From an uncultured Lachnospiraceae bacterium (lineage in GTDB: Bacteria; Bacillota_A; Clostridia; Lachnospirales; Lachnospiraceae), in NCBI GenBank assembly GCA_910577835.1, contig CAJTOU010000014.1, forward strand, positions 3,328 through 67,327: a stretch of 64,000 nucleotides of DNA, written 5' to 3'. This document shows, in pieces, positions 1-8,646 of this stretch. Numbering within the stretch: the first letter of the stretch is position 1; each line of letters starts with the position of its first letter. The notes under the pieces were generated by a model that saw only the letters and a program-made list of their open reading frames with translations, did not search any database and was not told the DNA's origin. Made by a program: the position numbers and the translations under genes.

Positions 1-218
1 TATTGGTGATGATAGTTGCTGTACCGGCAGTAAAGATGTTTGTCTTTGTTATTGCTTACAGAATCACTGCTGCGCTGATTCAGCCAATGACAGACCGGAG
101 GATTTCGGGTTGTGTGGATTCTGTGGCAGACAGTGTAATGCTGTTAAACAAAGTATTGATTACACAGTTTATTATGCTGTCATTGTCAATTGCTGTATTA
201 TGTATGGTAACGTCCTGA
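1..218 (+). CDS. spoIIIAE: Stage III sporulation protein AE (C-terminal fragment)
   Basis: Only the last ~71 codons are in the window; the gene starts upstream. The residues form two hydrophobic segments around a short polar stretch containing AALIQPMTDRRISGCVDS, which matches the C-terminal membrane region of SpoIIIAE, a multi-pass mother-cell membrane protein of the SpoIIIA-SpoIIQ feeding-tube complex. The identification is strengthened by the downstream spoIIIAF, AG and AH genes, 20 bp away in the same direction. The 5' truncation is caused by the window edge, not by mutation. Confidence 0.85.
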   Translation, partial: LVMIVAVPAVKMFVFVIAYRITAALIQPMTDRRISGCVDSVADSVMLLNKVLITQFIMLSLSIAVLCMVTS

Positions 219-238
219 AAAGACAGAAGGGAGAAAAA

Positions 239-817
239 ATGGGAATAATTTTTGAATATATCCGTCCGGTAGTATTTTTTCTGCTGCTTGAAACTGTGAT
301 TTTTAACCTGATATCAGATATTGCTTTTAAAAAGCTTACAAAATTATTTTGTGGAATTGTTCTGATTCTTTTAATTCTGATTCCACTTGAAAAACTTCTT
401 GGAATGACTGAATTGCCCGAAGAGCTGTTAAAAAATGAACAGCTTCAACAGTCCATAAGAGAATGTGAAAATATGATAAATTATGGAGACAGTTATCTGG
501 CAGAGAAATATTCTGAGGAATATAAAAAAATAATAAAAGAGGATATCCGCCAGATGGTAGAAAATGAAGGACTGACGCTGACAGATTGTGAAATAGATAT
601 GGAAACAGAGGAAAATGTAAAAATAAAAAAAATAATTCTCAGTATTTCTGAAGAAGGAGAAGATGACAGAATAAATATATATAGAGATATTTCCATTTCT
701 GTAAATGGAGATGCAAAACAGATATCAGAGGAGCCGGAAATTATAAAAATAAAAAACCAGATTATCGGTAGTTATCAGATAGAGGAAGGAAATATCCTTA
801 TCAGGAGGGTTAAGTGA
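239..817 (+). CDS. spoIIIAF: Stage III sporulation protein AF
   Basis: A 192-residue protein with two N-terminal membrane segments (about residues 8-27 and 35-53) followed by a soluble, charged domain, the normal SpoIIIAF layout. It is a component of the mother-cell SpoIIIA complex that connects to SpoIIQ across the intermembrane space during engulfment. The ATG at 239 is chosen because AGAAGGGAG lies just upstream; a longer open frame begins earlier but overlaps spoIIIAE and lacks a ribosome site. The stop overlaps the GTG of spoIIIAG by 4 bp, so the two are translationally coupled. Confidence 0.9.
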   Translation: MGIIFEYIRPVVFFLLLETVIFNLISDIAFKKLTKLFCGIVLILLILIPLEKLLGMTELPEELLKNEQLQQSIRECENMINYGDSYLAEKYSEEYKKIIKEDIRQMVENEGLTLTDCEIDMETEENVKIKKIILSISEEGEDDRINIYRDISISVNGDAKQISEEPEIIKIKNQIIGSYQIEEGNILIRRVK

Positions 818-1386
818 AAGATTATAAAGAACTTTTGGGAAAAATAGGAAAAGATAAGCTTTTACTGATGGCAGCGGCTGGTATTGTGTTAATTGTCTGC
901 TCTGTTCCAACGGAGAAAAAGAGCAGTGATTCAGAGCAGAAAGGAATACAGCAGGAAACATTACAAATATCGACAGAGGAAAAGAGCAATATATCCTTAT
1001 ATGTGGAAAATTTAGAAGAACGTCTGGCAGATATTATAGGGGAAATTGAGGGGGTAAAAAATGTACATGTAATGATTACGGTAAAGGGAAGTGAGGGTAA
1101 GGAAATTTTAAAAGATGAAAATATTTCTTCAGATAATACCAAAGAATCAGATGGAGCTGGAGGAGAACGAAGTATTTCTTCTTATAACAAAGACGAAAAT
1201 ACGATTTATTATAAAGACAGTTCGGGCGCACAGTACCCATATGTTCTCTCGGAAATCATGCCAGAGATAGAAGGTGTGGCAGTAGTGGCAGACGGAGGGA
1301 ACAGCCCTGTGATAAAAGAAAAAATAATTAACTTAATAAAGGCATTATTTGGATTGGAGATTAATAAAATTATGGTAACAGTTTAA
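814..1386 (+). CDS. spoIIIAG: Stage III sporulation protein AG
   Basis: A 190-residue protein starting at GTG, with CAGGAGGG upstream and a 4-bp overlap with spoIIIAF. One membrane segment (about residues 15-33) is followed by a low-complexity acidic/serine region and a C-terminal domain of the ring-building motif type (YVLSEIMPEIEGVAVVADGG). In characterised spore formers SpoIIIAG forms a large oligomeric ring between the forespore membranes. Length and architecture are typical. Confidence 0.9.
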   Translation: MKDYKELLGKIGKDKLLLMAAAGIVLIVCSVPTEKKSSDSEQKGIQQETLQISTEEKSNISLYVENLEERLADIIGEIEGVKNVHVMITVKGSEGKEILKDENISSDNTKESDGAGGERSISSYNKDENTIYYKDSSGAQYPYVLSEIMPEIEGVAVVADGGNSPVIKEKIINLIKALFGLEINKIMVTV

Positions 1387-1426
1387 ATATGATATTACAT
1401 AATGTCGATGGAATCAGGAGGTTTCT

Positions 1427-2092
1427 ATGAAATTATTTAGAAAAAACCAGATAGTCATTACGGCGCTGGCAGCGTTAATCGCAGTAGCAGGGTATTTGAA
1501 CCATGTGGAAAAAACAGAAAAGCAGGGAACTCTGGCAGGAACAGGAGTGACCAAGGATACAAAAGAGGGAGAGACAGAAACTGTGCTGCCTGTCAATGCA
1601 GAACCAGAAAACAGCGAAGAAACAAAAGAGACGGGAGAGAATGTGGCAGCAGCGGGACAGGATATTGAGAGCAACGATATAGACATAGAGGGAGAACCCG
1701 GAGAAGCAGTACTTGTCAACGCGGCAGGAACAGTAGATTTTATCGTGGAGGCAAAGCTTGCTAGAGAGGAGGTACGTGCAAACAGCAAAGAGTCACTTAT
1801 GCAGATTATTAATAATGAATCTCTGAGTGAGGAGGATAAAGCAGTGGCTGTGGAAAGAATGGTGAAATTAACAGAAAATGCGGAAAAGGAATCTGCGGCG
1901 GAATCGCTGATACAGGCAAAGGGATATAAAAATGTGGCAGTGACAATCAGCGAGGAGGGCGTAGATGTTATGGTAGTGGCAGATGCCCTTGATGGCGCGG
2001 CAAGAGCGCAGATTGAGGAAATTGTAAAAACAAAGGCAGGAGTCAGCGCGGATAAGATTACAATTACAGCGGTAAAGAATCTCCAAAAATAA
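1427..2092 (+). CDS. spoIIIAH: Stage III sporulation protein AH
   Basis: A 221-residue protein with one N-terminal membrane anchor (residues ~8-23), a long acidic Glu/Thr-rich linker (to ~residue 95) and a C-terminal YscJ/FliF-like domain ending in VDVMVVADALDGAARAQIEE. SpoIIIAH binds SpoIIQ from the forespore side in the family. AGGAGG lies 6 nt before the ATG. It ends the spoIIIA operon; a gap of 112 bp separates it from asp23. Confidence 0.92.
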   Translation: MKLFRKNQIVITALAALIAVAGYLNHVEKTEKQGTLAGTGVTKDTKEGETETVLPVNAEPENSEETKETGENVAAAGQDIESNDIDIEGEPGEAVLVNAAGTVDFIVEAKLAREEVRANSKESLMQIINNESLSEEDKAVAVERMVKLTENAEKESAAESLIQAKGYKNVAVTISEEGVDVMVVADALDGAARAQIEEIVKTKAGVSADKITITAVKNLQK

Positions 2093-2204
2093 TGTTGCAT
2101 TTATTATCTTTTTTGGTATAATAAACATAAGCTTAGGCGTGAAAGATATACAGGAAGGATATACAGATGTTTTTCACTGCTTAAAAACAATTGGAGGTAA
2201 GGTT

Positions 2205-2567
2205 ATGGAACAGAGATTGCATGATGCGAATGTAGGCGAAGTGAAGATTGCTGATGATGTGGTTGCCATTATAGCCGGTATTGCAGCGACAGAGACAGAA
2301 GGCGTGGCATCTATGGCAGGAAATATTACAAAAGAAATCATTTCAAAGCTCGGCATGAAAAATCTGTCAAAGGGTGTAAAAGTAAATGTTGAAGATACAA
2401 ATGTAGTGGTTGAGTTATCACTGAATATCAGATATGGATATAATGTGCCGGAAGTTTCCGCAAATGTTCAGGATAAAGTGAAAACATCGATTGAAAATAT
2501 GACGGGACTGAATGTTTCTGAAGTAAATGTTCAGATAGCAGGTGTTACCGTAGAAGGCACAAAATAG
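2205..2567 (+). CDS. Asp23/Gls24 family envelope stress protein
   Basis: A 120-residue protein of the Asp23/DUF322 family, recognised by IADDVVAIIAGIAATETEGV near the N-terminus and the VEVSLNIRYGYNVPEVSANVQ-like core. Family members are small, abundant, membrane-proximal proteins linked to cell-envelope stress. In clostridia this gene routinely sits between spoIIIAH and nusB, as here. The ATG at 2205 is preferred because TTGGAGGTAAGG lies directly upstream; the frame is open further upstream without a ribosome site. Confidence 0.9.
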   Translation: MEQRLHDANVGEVKIADDVVAIIAGIAATETEGVASMAGNITKEIISKLGMKNLSKGVKVNVEDTNVVVELSLNIRYGYNVPEVSANVQDKVKTSIENMTGLNVSEVNVQIAGVTVEGTK

Positions 2568-2599
2568 TAATTATTGGAGTGGATGGTACTCCATTTGTT

Positions 2600-2625
2600 G
2601 GGGTGCTTTTGCACTCCATTTTTAT
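2600..2625 (+). terminator. Probable intrinsic terminator after asp23
   Basis: A 7-bp stem (2600-2606 with 2611-2617, one G-U pair) with a TTTT loop is followed by ATTTTTAT. It lies between asp23 and nusB. The stem is short, so it may only attenuate transcription into nusB. Confidence 0.5.
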
Positions 2626-2660
2626 ATGACTTTTGCGGCTGTCGCTTGTGGAGGAAGGAT

Positions 2661-3062
2661 ATGACAAGAAGAGAACTGAGAGAAAATACTTTTAAAATGC
2701 TGTTTCGTAAAGACTTTTATGAGGAATCGGAGCTGGAGGAGCAGTTTGCGCTTTTTGCAGACTCATTTGAAAATCCGATGACAGAAAAGGACAGAATGTA
2801 TATTCATGACCGAACAGCAGAAATTTTCTCAAAAATAGAGGAAATCGACCAGGCAATCAATGAGGTTTCAGAAGGATGGAAAACAGGCAGAATGTCGAAG
2901 GTGGATTTGACCATTATGCGGCTTGCCTATTATGAAATGAAAATCGACGACGATATTCCGGTCAGTGTTGCTATCAATGAGGCAGTAGAGCTTGCAAAGA
3001 AGTTTGGAGGGGATGATTCACCCTCTTTTGTAAACGGAATTCTTGCAAAGCTGACAGATTAG
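2661..3062 (+). CDS. nusB: Transcription antitermination factor NusB
   Basis: A 133-residue all-helical protein beginning MTRRELRENTFKML and ending FVNGILAKL, both hallmarks of NusB. NusB with NusE (S10) binds boxA RNA and supports rRNA antitermination. GAGGAAGGAT precedes the ATG at 2661; the open frame extends upstream across the terminator-like hairpin but that part is not NusB-like. Followed by xseA after 21 bp. Confidence 0.95.
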   Translation: MTRRELRENTFKMLFRKDFYEESELEEQFALFADSFENPMTEKDRMYIHDRTAEIFSKIEEIDQAINEVSEGWKTGRMSKVDLTIMRLAYYEMKIDDDIPVSVAINEAVELAKKFGGDDSPSFVNGILAKLTD

Positions 3063-3083
3063 GAGCTGAATGTTCAGAAAAAT

Positions 3084-4295
3084 ATGAGCAATGTATATAC
3101 TGTATCACAAATCAATTCATATATCAGGCATTTATTTGAGGAGGATTTTGCTCTTAGAGCCATCAGCATTAAGGGAGAGGTGTCAAACTGCAAATATCAT
3201 TCTTCAGGGCATATTTATTTTACTTTAAAGGATAAAGATGCGGGCATTTCTGCTGTAATGTTTGCAGGAAACCGCAAAGGACTGAAATTTAAGCTGAGAG
3301 ACGGGCAGCAGGTGGTTGCTGTGGGAACAGTAAATGTATATGAACGGGACGGAAAATATCAGCTCTATGTAAAAGAAATTACAGATGAGGGAGAGGGAGA
3401 CCTTTTCCGGCGGTTTGAGGAATTGAAAAGCGAACTTCTTGAAATGGGAATGTTTGATGCAGAATATAAAAAGAAAATTCCTGAATATGCGCTTAAAGTG
3501 GGGATTGTTACCTCTCCTACGGGCGCAGCCATACGGGATATTATGAATATTTCATCAAGAAGAAACCCGTGTGTTCAGCTTTATTTATATCCGGCACTTG
3601 TACAGGGAGAAGGCGCTGTTTCTTCAATTGTAAGTGGTATTCACAGACTGGATGCAATGAAACTGGATGTATTGATTGTGGGAAGAGGCGGCGGTTCCAT
3701 AGAGGATTTGTGGGCTTTTAATGAAGAAGCTGTGGCAAGGGCGATTTTCGGCTGTAATACGCCTGTTATTTCCGCGGTTGGCCATGAGACAGATGTCACT
3801 ATTTCTGACTATGTGGCGGATATGAGAGCACCTACGCCTTCCGCAGCAGCGGAGCTTGCAGTGTTTGATTATGAAAAATTTTTAGAGAAGCTGCGCAATA
3901 TAAAATACACACTTCAAAAAAATGTCAGAAATCACTGGATTTATAAGCGCAGTCTGTTGGAAAATCTGACATTAAAGCTTGAAAAAATGAATCCCCAGAA
4001 GGTGCTTTTTGACAAAAGACAGCAGCTTGATACAGATACAGACCGGCTAAAAATGTTGATAGAAAGAAAGCTGATGTTTGAAAAACACAGACTTGCGCTC
4101 GCAGCAGAGAGATTAAACGGTATGTCTCCGCTTAAAAAACTGGAAAGCGGCTTTGCCTATGTAAGCAGCGGCGGAAAAAATATAAAAAGCATAGAACAGG
4201 CAGCGCAGGGAGAGACTTTGGATATTACTGTCTGTGACGGACAAATAAGAGCGGAGGTTTTGGAGATTTCAGATGGCAGAGAAAATGACAATTGA
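3084..4295 (+). CDS. xseA: Exodeoxyribonuclease VII large subunit
   Basis: A 403-residue protein with the N-terminal OB-fold (about residues 1-100, including GHIYFTLKDKDAGISAVMF) and the catalytic domain with GIVTSPTGAAIRDI and VGRGGGSIEDLWAFNEE. With XseB it forms exonuclease VII, which degrades single-stranded DNA. The C-terminal region is a long coiled coil ending in the family's GFAYV segment. A 5-codon open frame with its own AGGAG (3070-3087) ends on the xseA start codon and may couple translation. Confidence 0.96.
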   Translation: MSNVYTVSQINSYIRHLFEEDFALRAISIKGEVSNCKYHSSGHIYFTLKDKDAGISAVMFAGNRKGLKFKLRDGQQVVAVGTVNVYERDGKYQLYVKEITDEGEGDLFRRFEELKSELLEMGMFDAEYKKKIPEYALKVGIVTSPTGAAIRDIMNISSRRNPCVQLYLYPALVQGEGAVSSIVSGIHRLDAMKLDVLIVGRGGGSIEDLWAFNEEAVARAIFGCNTPVISAVGHETDVTISDYVADMRAPTPSAAAELAVFDYEKFLEKLRNIKYTLQKNVRNHWIYKRSLLENLTLKLEKMNPQKVLFDKRQQLDTDTDRLKMLIERKLMFEKHRLALAAERLNGMSPLKKLESGFAYVSSGGKNIKSIEQAAQGETLDITVCDGQIRAEVLEISDGRENDN

Positions 4296-4467
4296 ACAGG
4301 GATTTGATAAACTTGGGGAAATTATGGAAAGGATGGAGGAGACAGATATCAGTCTTGAAGAATCCTTTCGTTTATATAATAAAGGAATAAAGCTTGTAAA
4401 ACAGATAAAGGAAAAGCTTGACGATACGGAAAAAAAGCTGATTGTTCTTGAAGAAGAGCAGATTTAG
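4273..4467 (+). CDS. xseB: Exodeoxyribonuclease VII small subunit
   Basis: A 64-residue helical protein with the family core LEESFRLYNKGIKLVKQIKEKL. It stabilises XseA in exonuclease VII. The start lies inside the last 23 bp of xseA, with GGAG upstream, so the two subunits are translationally coupled. Confidence 0.95.
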   Translation: MAEKMTIEQGFDKLGEIMERMEETDISLEESFRLYNKGIKLVKQIKEKLDDTEKKLIVLEEEQI

Positions 4468-4491
4468 CGGACACAGGAGGAGTAATGACAA

Positions 4492-5382
4492 ATGGCAGAT
4501 TTTAAAAGTGATTTGATAAAAAGAACAGAAGAAGTGGAAAAGATTATATATGAACGGCTGCCAAAAGAAGAGGGCTGGCAGAAAAATTTAATAGAAGCGA
4601 TGAATTACAGCGTGACAGCGGGCGGTAAAAGGCTTCGCCCAATGCTTTTACAAGAAACAGCGAGGCTGTTTGGATATGAGGGAGAAGATGTTCCCCCTTT
4701 CATGGTGGCAATAGAGATAATTCATACCTATTCTCTGGTACACGATGACCTTCCGGCCATAGACAATGACGATTACCGGAGAGGAAAGCCGACTACTCAT
4801 AAAAAGTATGGTCATGCCACAGGAATCCTTGCAGGAGACGGGCTTTTAAATTATGCCTATGAAATCTGCTCTGAGGCGATTGTAAAAAGTGTCTGTCCTG
4901 ACAGAGCGGCAAAAGCGCTGATGGTGCTTTCTAAAAAAGCTGGTATTTATGGAATGGTAGGCGGTCAGACTGTTGATGTAGAATATACTGACAAACCAAT
5001 GCCACCGGAAGTTCTCCAGTTTGTGCATGAGCTGAAAACAGGTGCATTGATACAGGCGGCCATGATGGCAGGAGCATTTCTTGCAGGAGCAAAAGAGGAT
5101 GAAATTGAAAAAATAGAAAAAATTGCACTGATGACAGGACTTGCATTTCAGATACAGGATGATATCCTTGATGTAACCAGTACTACGGAAGTGCTTGGAA
5201 AACCTGTGTTCAGCGATAAGAAAAATAATAAGACAACTTATGTGACGATTTTAGGGCTGGAAGGAGCCAGACAGAAGGTGAAGGAATATTCAGACAGCGC
5301 AGTAGCGCTTTTGAATGAGCTGAACTATAAAAATAAATTTTTACAGGACCTGCTGATAAGTCTGATTCACAGAGAGAAGTAA
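4492..5382 (+). CDS. ispA: Polyprenyl (farnesyl) diphosphate synthase
   Basis: A 296-residue E-isoprenyl diphosphate synthase. The first aspartate-rich motif is LVHDDLPAIDNDDYRRG and the second QIQDDILDVTSTTEVLGK; GGKRLRP binds isopentenyl diphosphate. It likely builds geranyl/farnesyl diphosphate in the cytoplasm. Its place between xseB and dxs is the conserved Firmicutes arrangement. AGGAGGAG precedes the start by 6-10 nt. Confidence 0.94.
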   Translation: MADFKSDLIKRTEEVEKIIYERLPKEEGWQKNLIEAMNYSVTAGGKRLRPMLLQETARLFGYEGEDVPPFMVAIEIIHTYSLVHDDLPAIDNDDYRRGKPTTHKKYGHATGILAGDGLLNYAYEICSEAIVKSVCPDRAAKALMVLSKKAGIYGMVGGQTVDVEYTDKPMPPEVLQFVHELKTGALIQAAMMAGAFLAGAKEDEIEKIEKIALMTGLAFQIQDDILDVTSTTEVLGKPVFSDKKNNKTTYVTILGLEGARQKVKEYSDSAVALLNELNYKNKFLQDLLISLIHREK

Positions 5383-5409
5383 AATCAGTCTGACAGGGTT
5401 GGAGGGAAA

Positions 5410-7284
5410 ATGTTATTAGACAATATAAAAGCTCCGAATGACATTAAGGAGATAAAGAGAGAGGATTATAGTCTGCTGGCAGAGGAAATCAGAGAATTTC
5501 TGATTGAAAAAATTTCCGAATGCGGTGGGCATCTGGCATCAAATCTGGGAGTGGTGGAGCTTACTATGGCGCTTCATCTCTCTCTTACTATGCCAGAAGA
5601 TAAAATCGTCTGGGATGTTGGACATCAGTCCTATACTCATAAAATATTAACAGGAAGAAAAAATGAATTTAATAAACTGCGAACCTATGGAGGAATCAGC
5701 GGATTTCCAAAGAGGCGAGAGAGTGAATGCGACCCTTTTGGAACCGGACACAGCTCTACTTCTGTTTCCGCTGCTCTTGGCATAGCAAGCGGTTTTCAGA
5801 TAAATGGAAATAACAGTACAGTGGTTGCGGTGATCGGAGATGGAGCGTTTACCGGCGGAATGGCATATGAAGCGCTGAATAACGCTGCGCAGCTTAAACG
5901 CAATTTTATTATTATATTAAATGACAACAATATGTCTATTTCGGAAAATGTAGGCGGCTTTTCATCTTATCTTTCAAAGATAAGGACTGCTGAGGTTTAT
6001 ACAGATTTAAAATCCGGAGTGAAAAACACTTTAAATAAAATACCAGTAGTGGGTGAAAAAATTGTTCATCATGTGGACAAGACTAAAAACAGCTTAAAAC
6101 AGCTTATGGTACCGGGAATGTTCTTTGAAAATATGGGAATTACCTATCTTGGACCAATAGACGGACATAACATTGCTCAGATGGTAAAAGTGTTTGGCGA
6201 GGCCAAAAAGCTTGACCATGCGGTAATTGTTCATGTAGTTACCCAGAAGGGAAGAGGATATTCATATGCGGAAAAGAAGCCGGCGAAATTTCATGGAATC
6301 GAACCCTTTGACAAGAATACGGGAGAGATTTTAAATCCAAAAAAGAAGGCGGGCTATACTGATATTTTTTCAAGAACCATTTTAAATCTTGCAAAAAATA
6401 ACAATAAAATCGCGGCTATTACAGCAGCAATGGCAGATGGAACCGGACTTACAAAATTTGGCAGACAGTATCCGGAGCGTTTTTTTGATGTAGGAATTGC
6501 GGAGGAACATGCTGTTACTTTCAGTGCAGGGCTTGCGGCATCAGGAATGAAACCGTATGTGGCGATTTATTCTTCCTTTCTGCAAAGAGCTTATGACCAG
6601 ATTCTTCATGATGTCTGTATACAGGATTTGCCGGTGGTGTTTGCCATAGACAGGGCTGGACTGGTCGGAGGCGACGGAGAAACTCATCAGGGGATTTTTG
6701 ACTTGTCCTATCTGAACTCTATTCCAAATATGAGTGTATTTGCGCCAAAAAACGGATATGAACTTGCAGATATTTTAAAATATGCCTCTTATTATGAGGG
6801 GCCTCTTGCGATTCGTTATCCCAGAGGCGAGGCATATCAGGGGTTGAAGGAGTTTCGTGCGCCGATTGTGTATGGAAAGAGCGAAATATTATATAAAGAA
6901 AAAGATATTGCGCTGCTGGCAGTGGGCTCTATGGTGGAAACGGCAGCGGAGGTTCGAAGACTGCTGAAAAAGCTGAATTACAGAGTTTCCGTTATTAATG
7001 CCCGATTTGTAAAGCCGATAGATGAGACATGCATTGAGCAGCTTACTGAGGACCACAGACTGATTGTCACTATGGAGGAAAATGTGTTAAACGGAGGCTT
7101 TGGCGGAGTGGTGACAAGGTTTGTCAATGGACTGGGCACAGGTACAGGGATTTTGAATATCGGGGTACCCAATTTTTATCTTGAGCATGGTTCGGTTTCA
7201 CTGCTTCGCAGGGAATGTGGACTGGATGCGGAGACGATAAAGAAGAGAATTATTCGGAAATATCAGGAAATAAGTAAAAAATAA
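5410..7284 (+). CDS. dxs: 1-deoxy-D-xylulose-5-phosphate synthase
   Basis: A 624-residue thiamine-diphosphate transketolase-type enzyme that joins pyruvate and glyceraldehyde 3-phosphate in the first MEP-pathway step. Visible motifs: GGHLASNLGVVELT, the ThDP/Mg site GDGAFTGGMAYEALNNA, the pyrimidine-domain FFDVGIAEEHAVTFSAGLA, and DRAGLVGGDGETHQG. Full length. TTGGAGGG precedes the ATG. The rRNA methylase gene tlyA, usually found between dxs and nadK in related genomes, is absent: only 27 bp separate them. Confidence 0.97.
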   Translation: MLLDNIKAPNDIKEIKREDYSLLAEEIREFLIEKISECGGHLASNLGVVELTMALHLSLTMPEDKIVWDVGHQSYTHKILTGRKNEFNKLRTYGGISGFPKRRESECDPFGTGHSSTSVSAALGIASGFQINGNNSTVVAVIGDGAFTGGMAYEALNNAAQLKRNFIIILNDNNMSISENVGGFSSYLSKIRTAEVYTDLKSGVKNTLNKIPVVGEKIVHHVDKTKNSLKQLMVPGMFFENMGITYLGPIDGHNIAQMVKVFGEAKKLDHAVIVHVVTQKGRGYSYAEKKPAKFHGIEPFDKNTGEILNPKKKAGYTDIFSRTILNLAKNNNKIAAITAAMADGTGLTKFGRQYPERFFDVGIAEEHAVTFSAGLAASGMKPYVAIYSSFLQRAYDQILHDVCIQDLPVVFAIDRAGLVGGDGETHQGIFDLSYLNSIPNMSVFAPKNGYELADILKYASYYEGPLAIRYPRGEAYQGLKEFRAPIVYGKSEILYKEKDIALLAVGSMVETAAEVRRLLKKLNYRVSVINARFVKPIDETCIEQLTEDHRLIVTMEENVLNGGFGGVVTRFVNGLGTGTGILNIGVPNFYLEHGSVSLLRRECGLDAETIKKRIIRKYQEISKK

Positions 7285-7311
7285 TATAATTTTATTATAA
7301 ACGAGGTATAC

Positions 7312-8172
7312 ATGAAGCGGTTTTGTGTGATAGCAATGAGGGAAAAACGGGAAATTCTTCAGGCAGCATCCGAGATAAAAAAATATCTGGAAGAGCAGGG
7401 ATGCACCTGCTTTCTCAATGCGGGATATGTAAAAAGAAAAAATATTTCAGGAGATACACAGTGTGCGATTGTGCTTGGAGGCGATGGCACACTTTTGCAG
7501 GCGGCAAGAGAGCTGGCGCAGACTAAAATCAGACTTATCGGAGTAAATTTTGGCAAGCTTGGATTTCTTGCGGAAGTAGAAAAAGATGATATCGTAAAAA
7601 CGCTGGACTGTCTGATTCACGATGAATTTACAATCGAAAAGAGAATGCTGCTGAATGGACGCGTTGTCAGAAATGGAACAATTATTATGGAAAATGTGGC
7701 GCTAAATGATATTGTGATAAACAGAAGCAATATTATGCGGGTAATGCAGCTTAAGATATGGATTAATGGTATGAAGCTCGGTGAATATAGCGCAGATGGA
7801 ATTATTGTGTCGACACCCACGGGTTCAACAGCATACAGTATGTCGGCAGGCGGTCCGATTGTCAAACCGTCGGCACGGTTAATTGTAATGACACCGATTT
7901 GTCCGCATACTTTAAATACGAGAAGTATTATTCTGGATGCGGAGGATGTTATAGAGATACAGGCGTATTCCAAGCGAAAATATGACAATGATATACGAAA
8001 GGTTTTTTTTGACGGTGACGAGAATGTTGAACTGGAGGAGGGGGACCAGGTGATGATAGAGTGTTCAGGGCTGGAAACAGAGATTATCAAACTGAGAAGC
8101 CGGAGCTTTCTCGAAATTTTAGGAAAGAAGATGGGTGCAAATGAAGGAACAGAGACAGAGAAAAATTCTTGA
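7312..8172 (+). CDS. nadK: NAD kinase
   Basis: A 286-residue ATP-NAD kinase that phosphorylates NAD to NADP in the cytoplasm. The nucleotide motif is VLGGDGTLLQAARE, the second motif NFGKLGFLAEVE, and the C-terminal beta domain begins with STPTGSTAYSMSAGGPIVKP. The 3' end overlaps argR by about 30 bp, placing both in one operon. Confidence 0.95.
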   Translation: MKRFCVIAMREKREILQAASEIKKYLEEQGCTCFLNAGYVKRKNISGDTQCAIVLGGDGTLLQAARELAQTKIRLIGVNFGKLGFLAEVEKDDIVKTLDCLIHDEFTIEKRMLLNGRVVRNGTIIMENVALNDIVINRSNIMRVMQLKIWINGMKLGEYSADGIIVSTPTGSTAYSMSAGGPIVKPSARLIVMTPICPHTLNTRSIILDAEDVIEIQAYSKRKYDNDIRKVFFDGDENVELEEGDQVMIECSGLETEIIKLRSRSFLEILGKKMGANEGTETEKNS

Positions 8173-8590
8173 ATTAATCAAAAATTATGAGATAGAGACA
8201 CAGGAAGAGCTGGCGGACAGGCTGATTGACAGCGGTTATATTGTGACTCAAGCAACAGTGTCAAGAGATATCCGAGAGCTTGGGCTGACAAAGATGCCGG
8301 TGGAAAACGGTGGACAGAGATATGTGGCGGTACCAAATTCCGAGGTGGTGATGAATGACAGGCTGCTTCGAATTTTAAAAGACGGCTTTCTTTCTGTGGA
8401 TATGGCGCAGAATCTTCTGGTAATTAAAACTGTATCAGGCATGGCCATGGCGGTAGCTGCAGCATTGGATGCATTAAAATGGCAGGAAATTGTTGGGAGC
8501 ATTGCGGGGGATGATACGATTTTCTGTGCAGTCAGAAGTGCAGAGGAAGCATATCAGGTGATGAATAAGCTGAGAAAGACAGTGAAGTAG
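8141..8590 (+). CDS. argR: Arginine repressor ArgR/AhrC
   Basis: A 149-residue protein with an N-terminal winged helix (ILELIKNYEIETQEELADRL... ATVSRDIRELGLTKMP) and a C-terminal hexamerisation and arginine-binding domain (VAAALDALKWQEIVGSIAGDDTIF, split here from a longer run). It represses arginine biosynthesis when arginine is bound. ATG 8141 is chosen; a GTG two codons earlier is also possible. It sits between nadK and recN as in most clostridia. Confidence 0.95.
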   Translation: MKEQRQRKILELIKNYEIETQEELADRLIDSGYIVTQATVSRDIRELGLTKMPVENGGQRYVAVPNSEVVMNDRLLRILKDGFLSVDMAQNLLVIKTVSGMAMAVAAALDALKWQEIVGSIAGDDTIFCAVRSAEEAYQVMNKLRKTVK

Positions 8591-8646
8591 AGATTATAAC
8601 GAGTTTATTTGTTATAACAGGAATTTATTATGGAGGAAAAAAATAT

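Noticed and set aside
7617..8090. Long minus-strand open frame opposite nadK
   Set aside because: Antisense shadow of a well-supported gene, Ile/Ser-rich, no start signal. The same applies to similar frames opposite fumC, rqcH and the activase gene.
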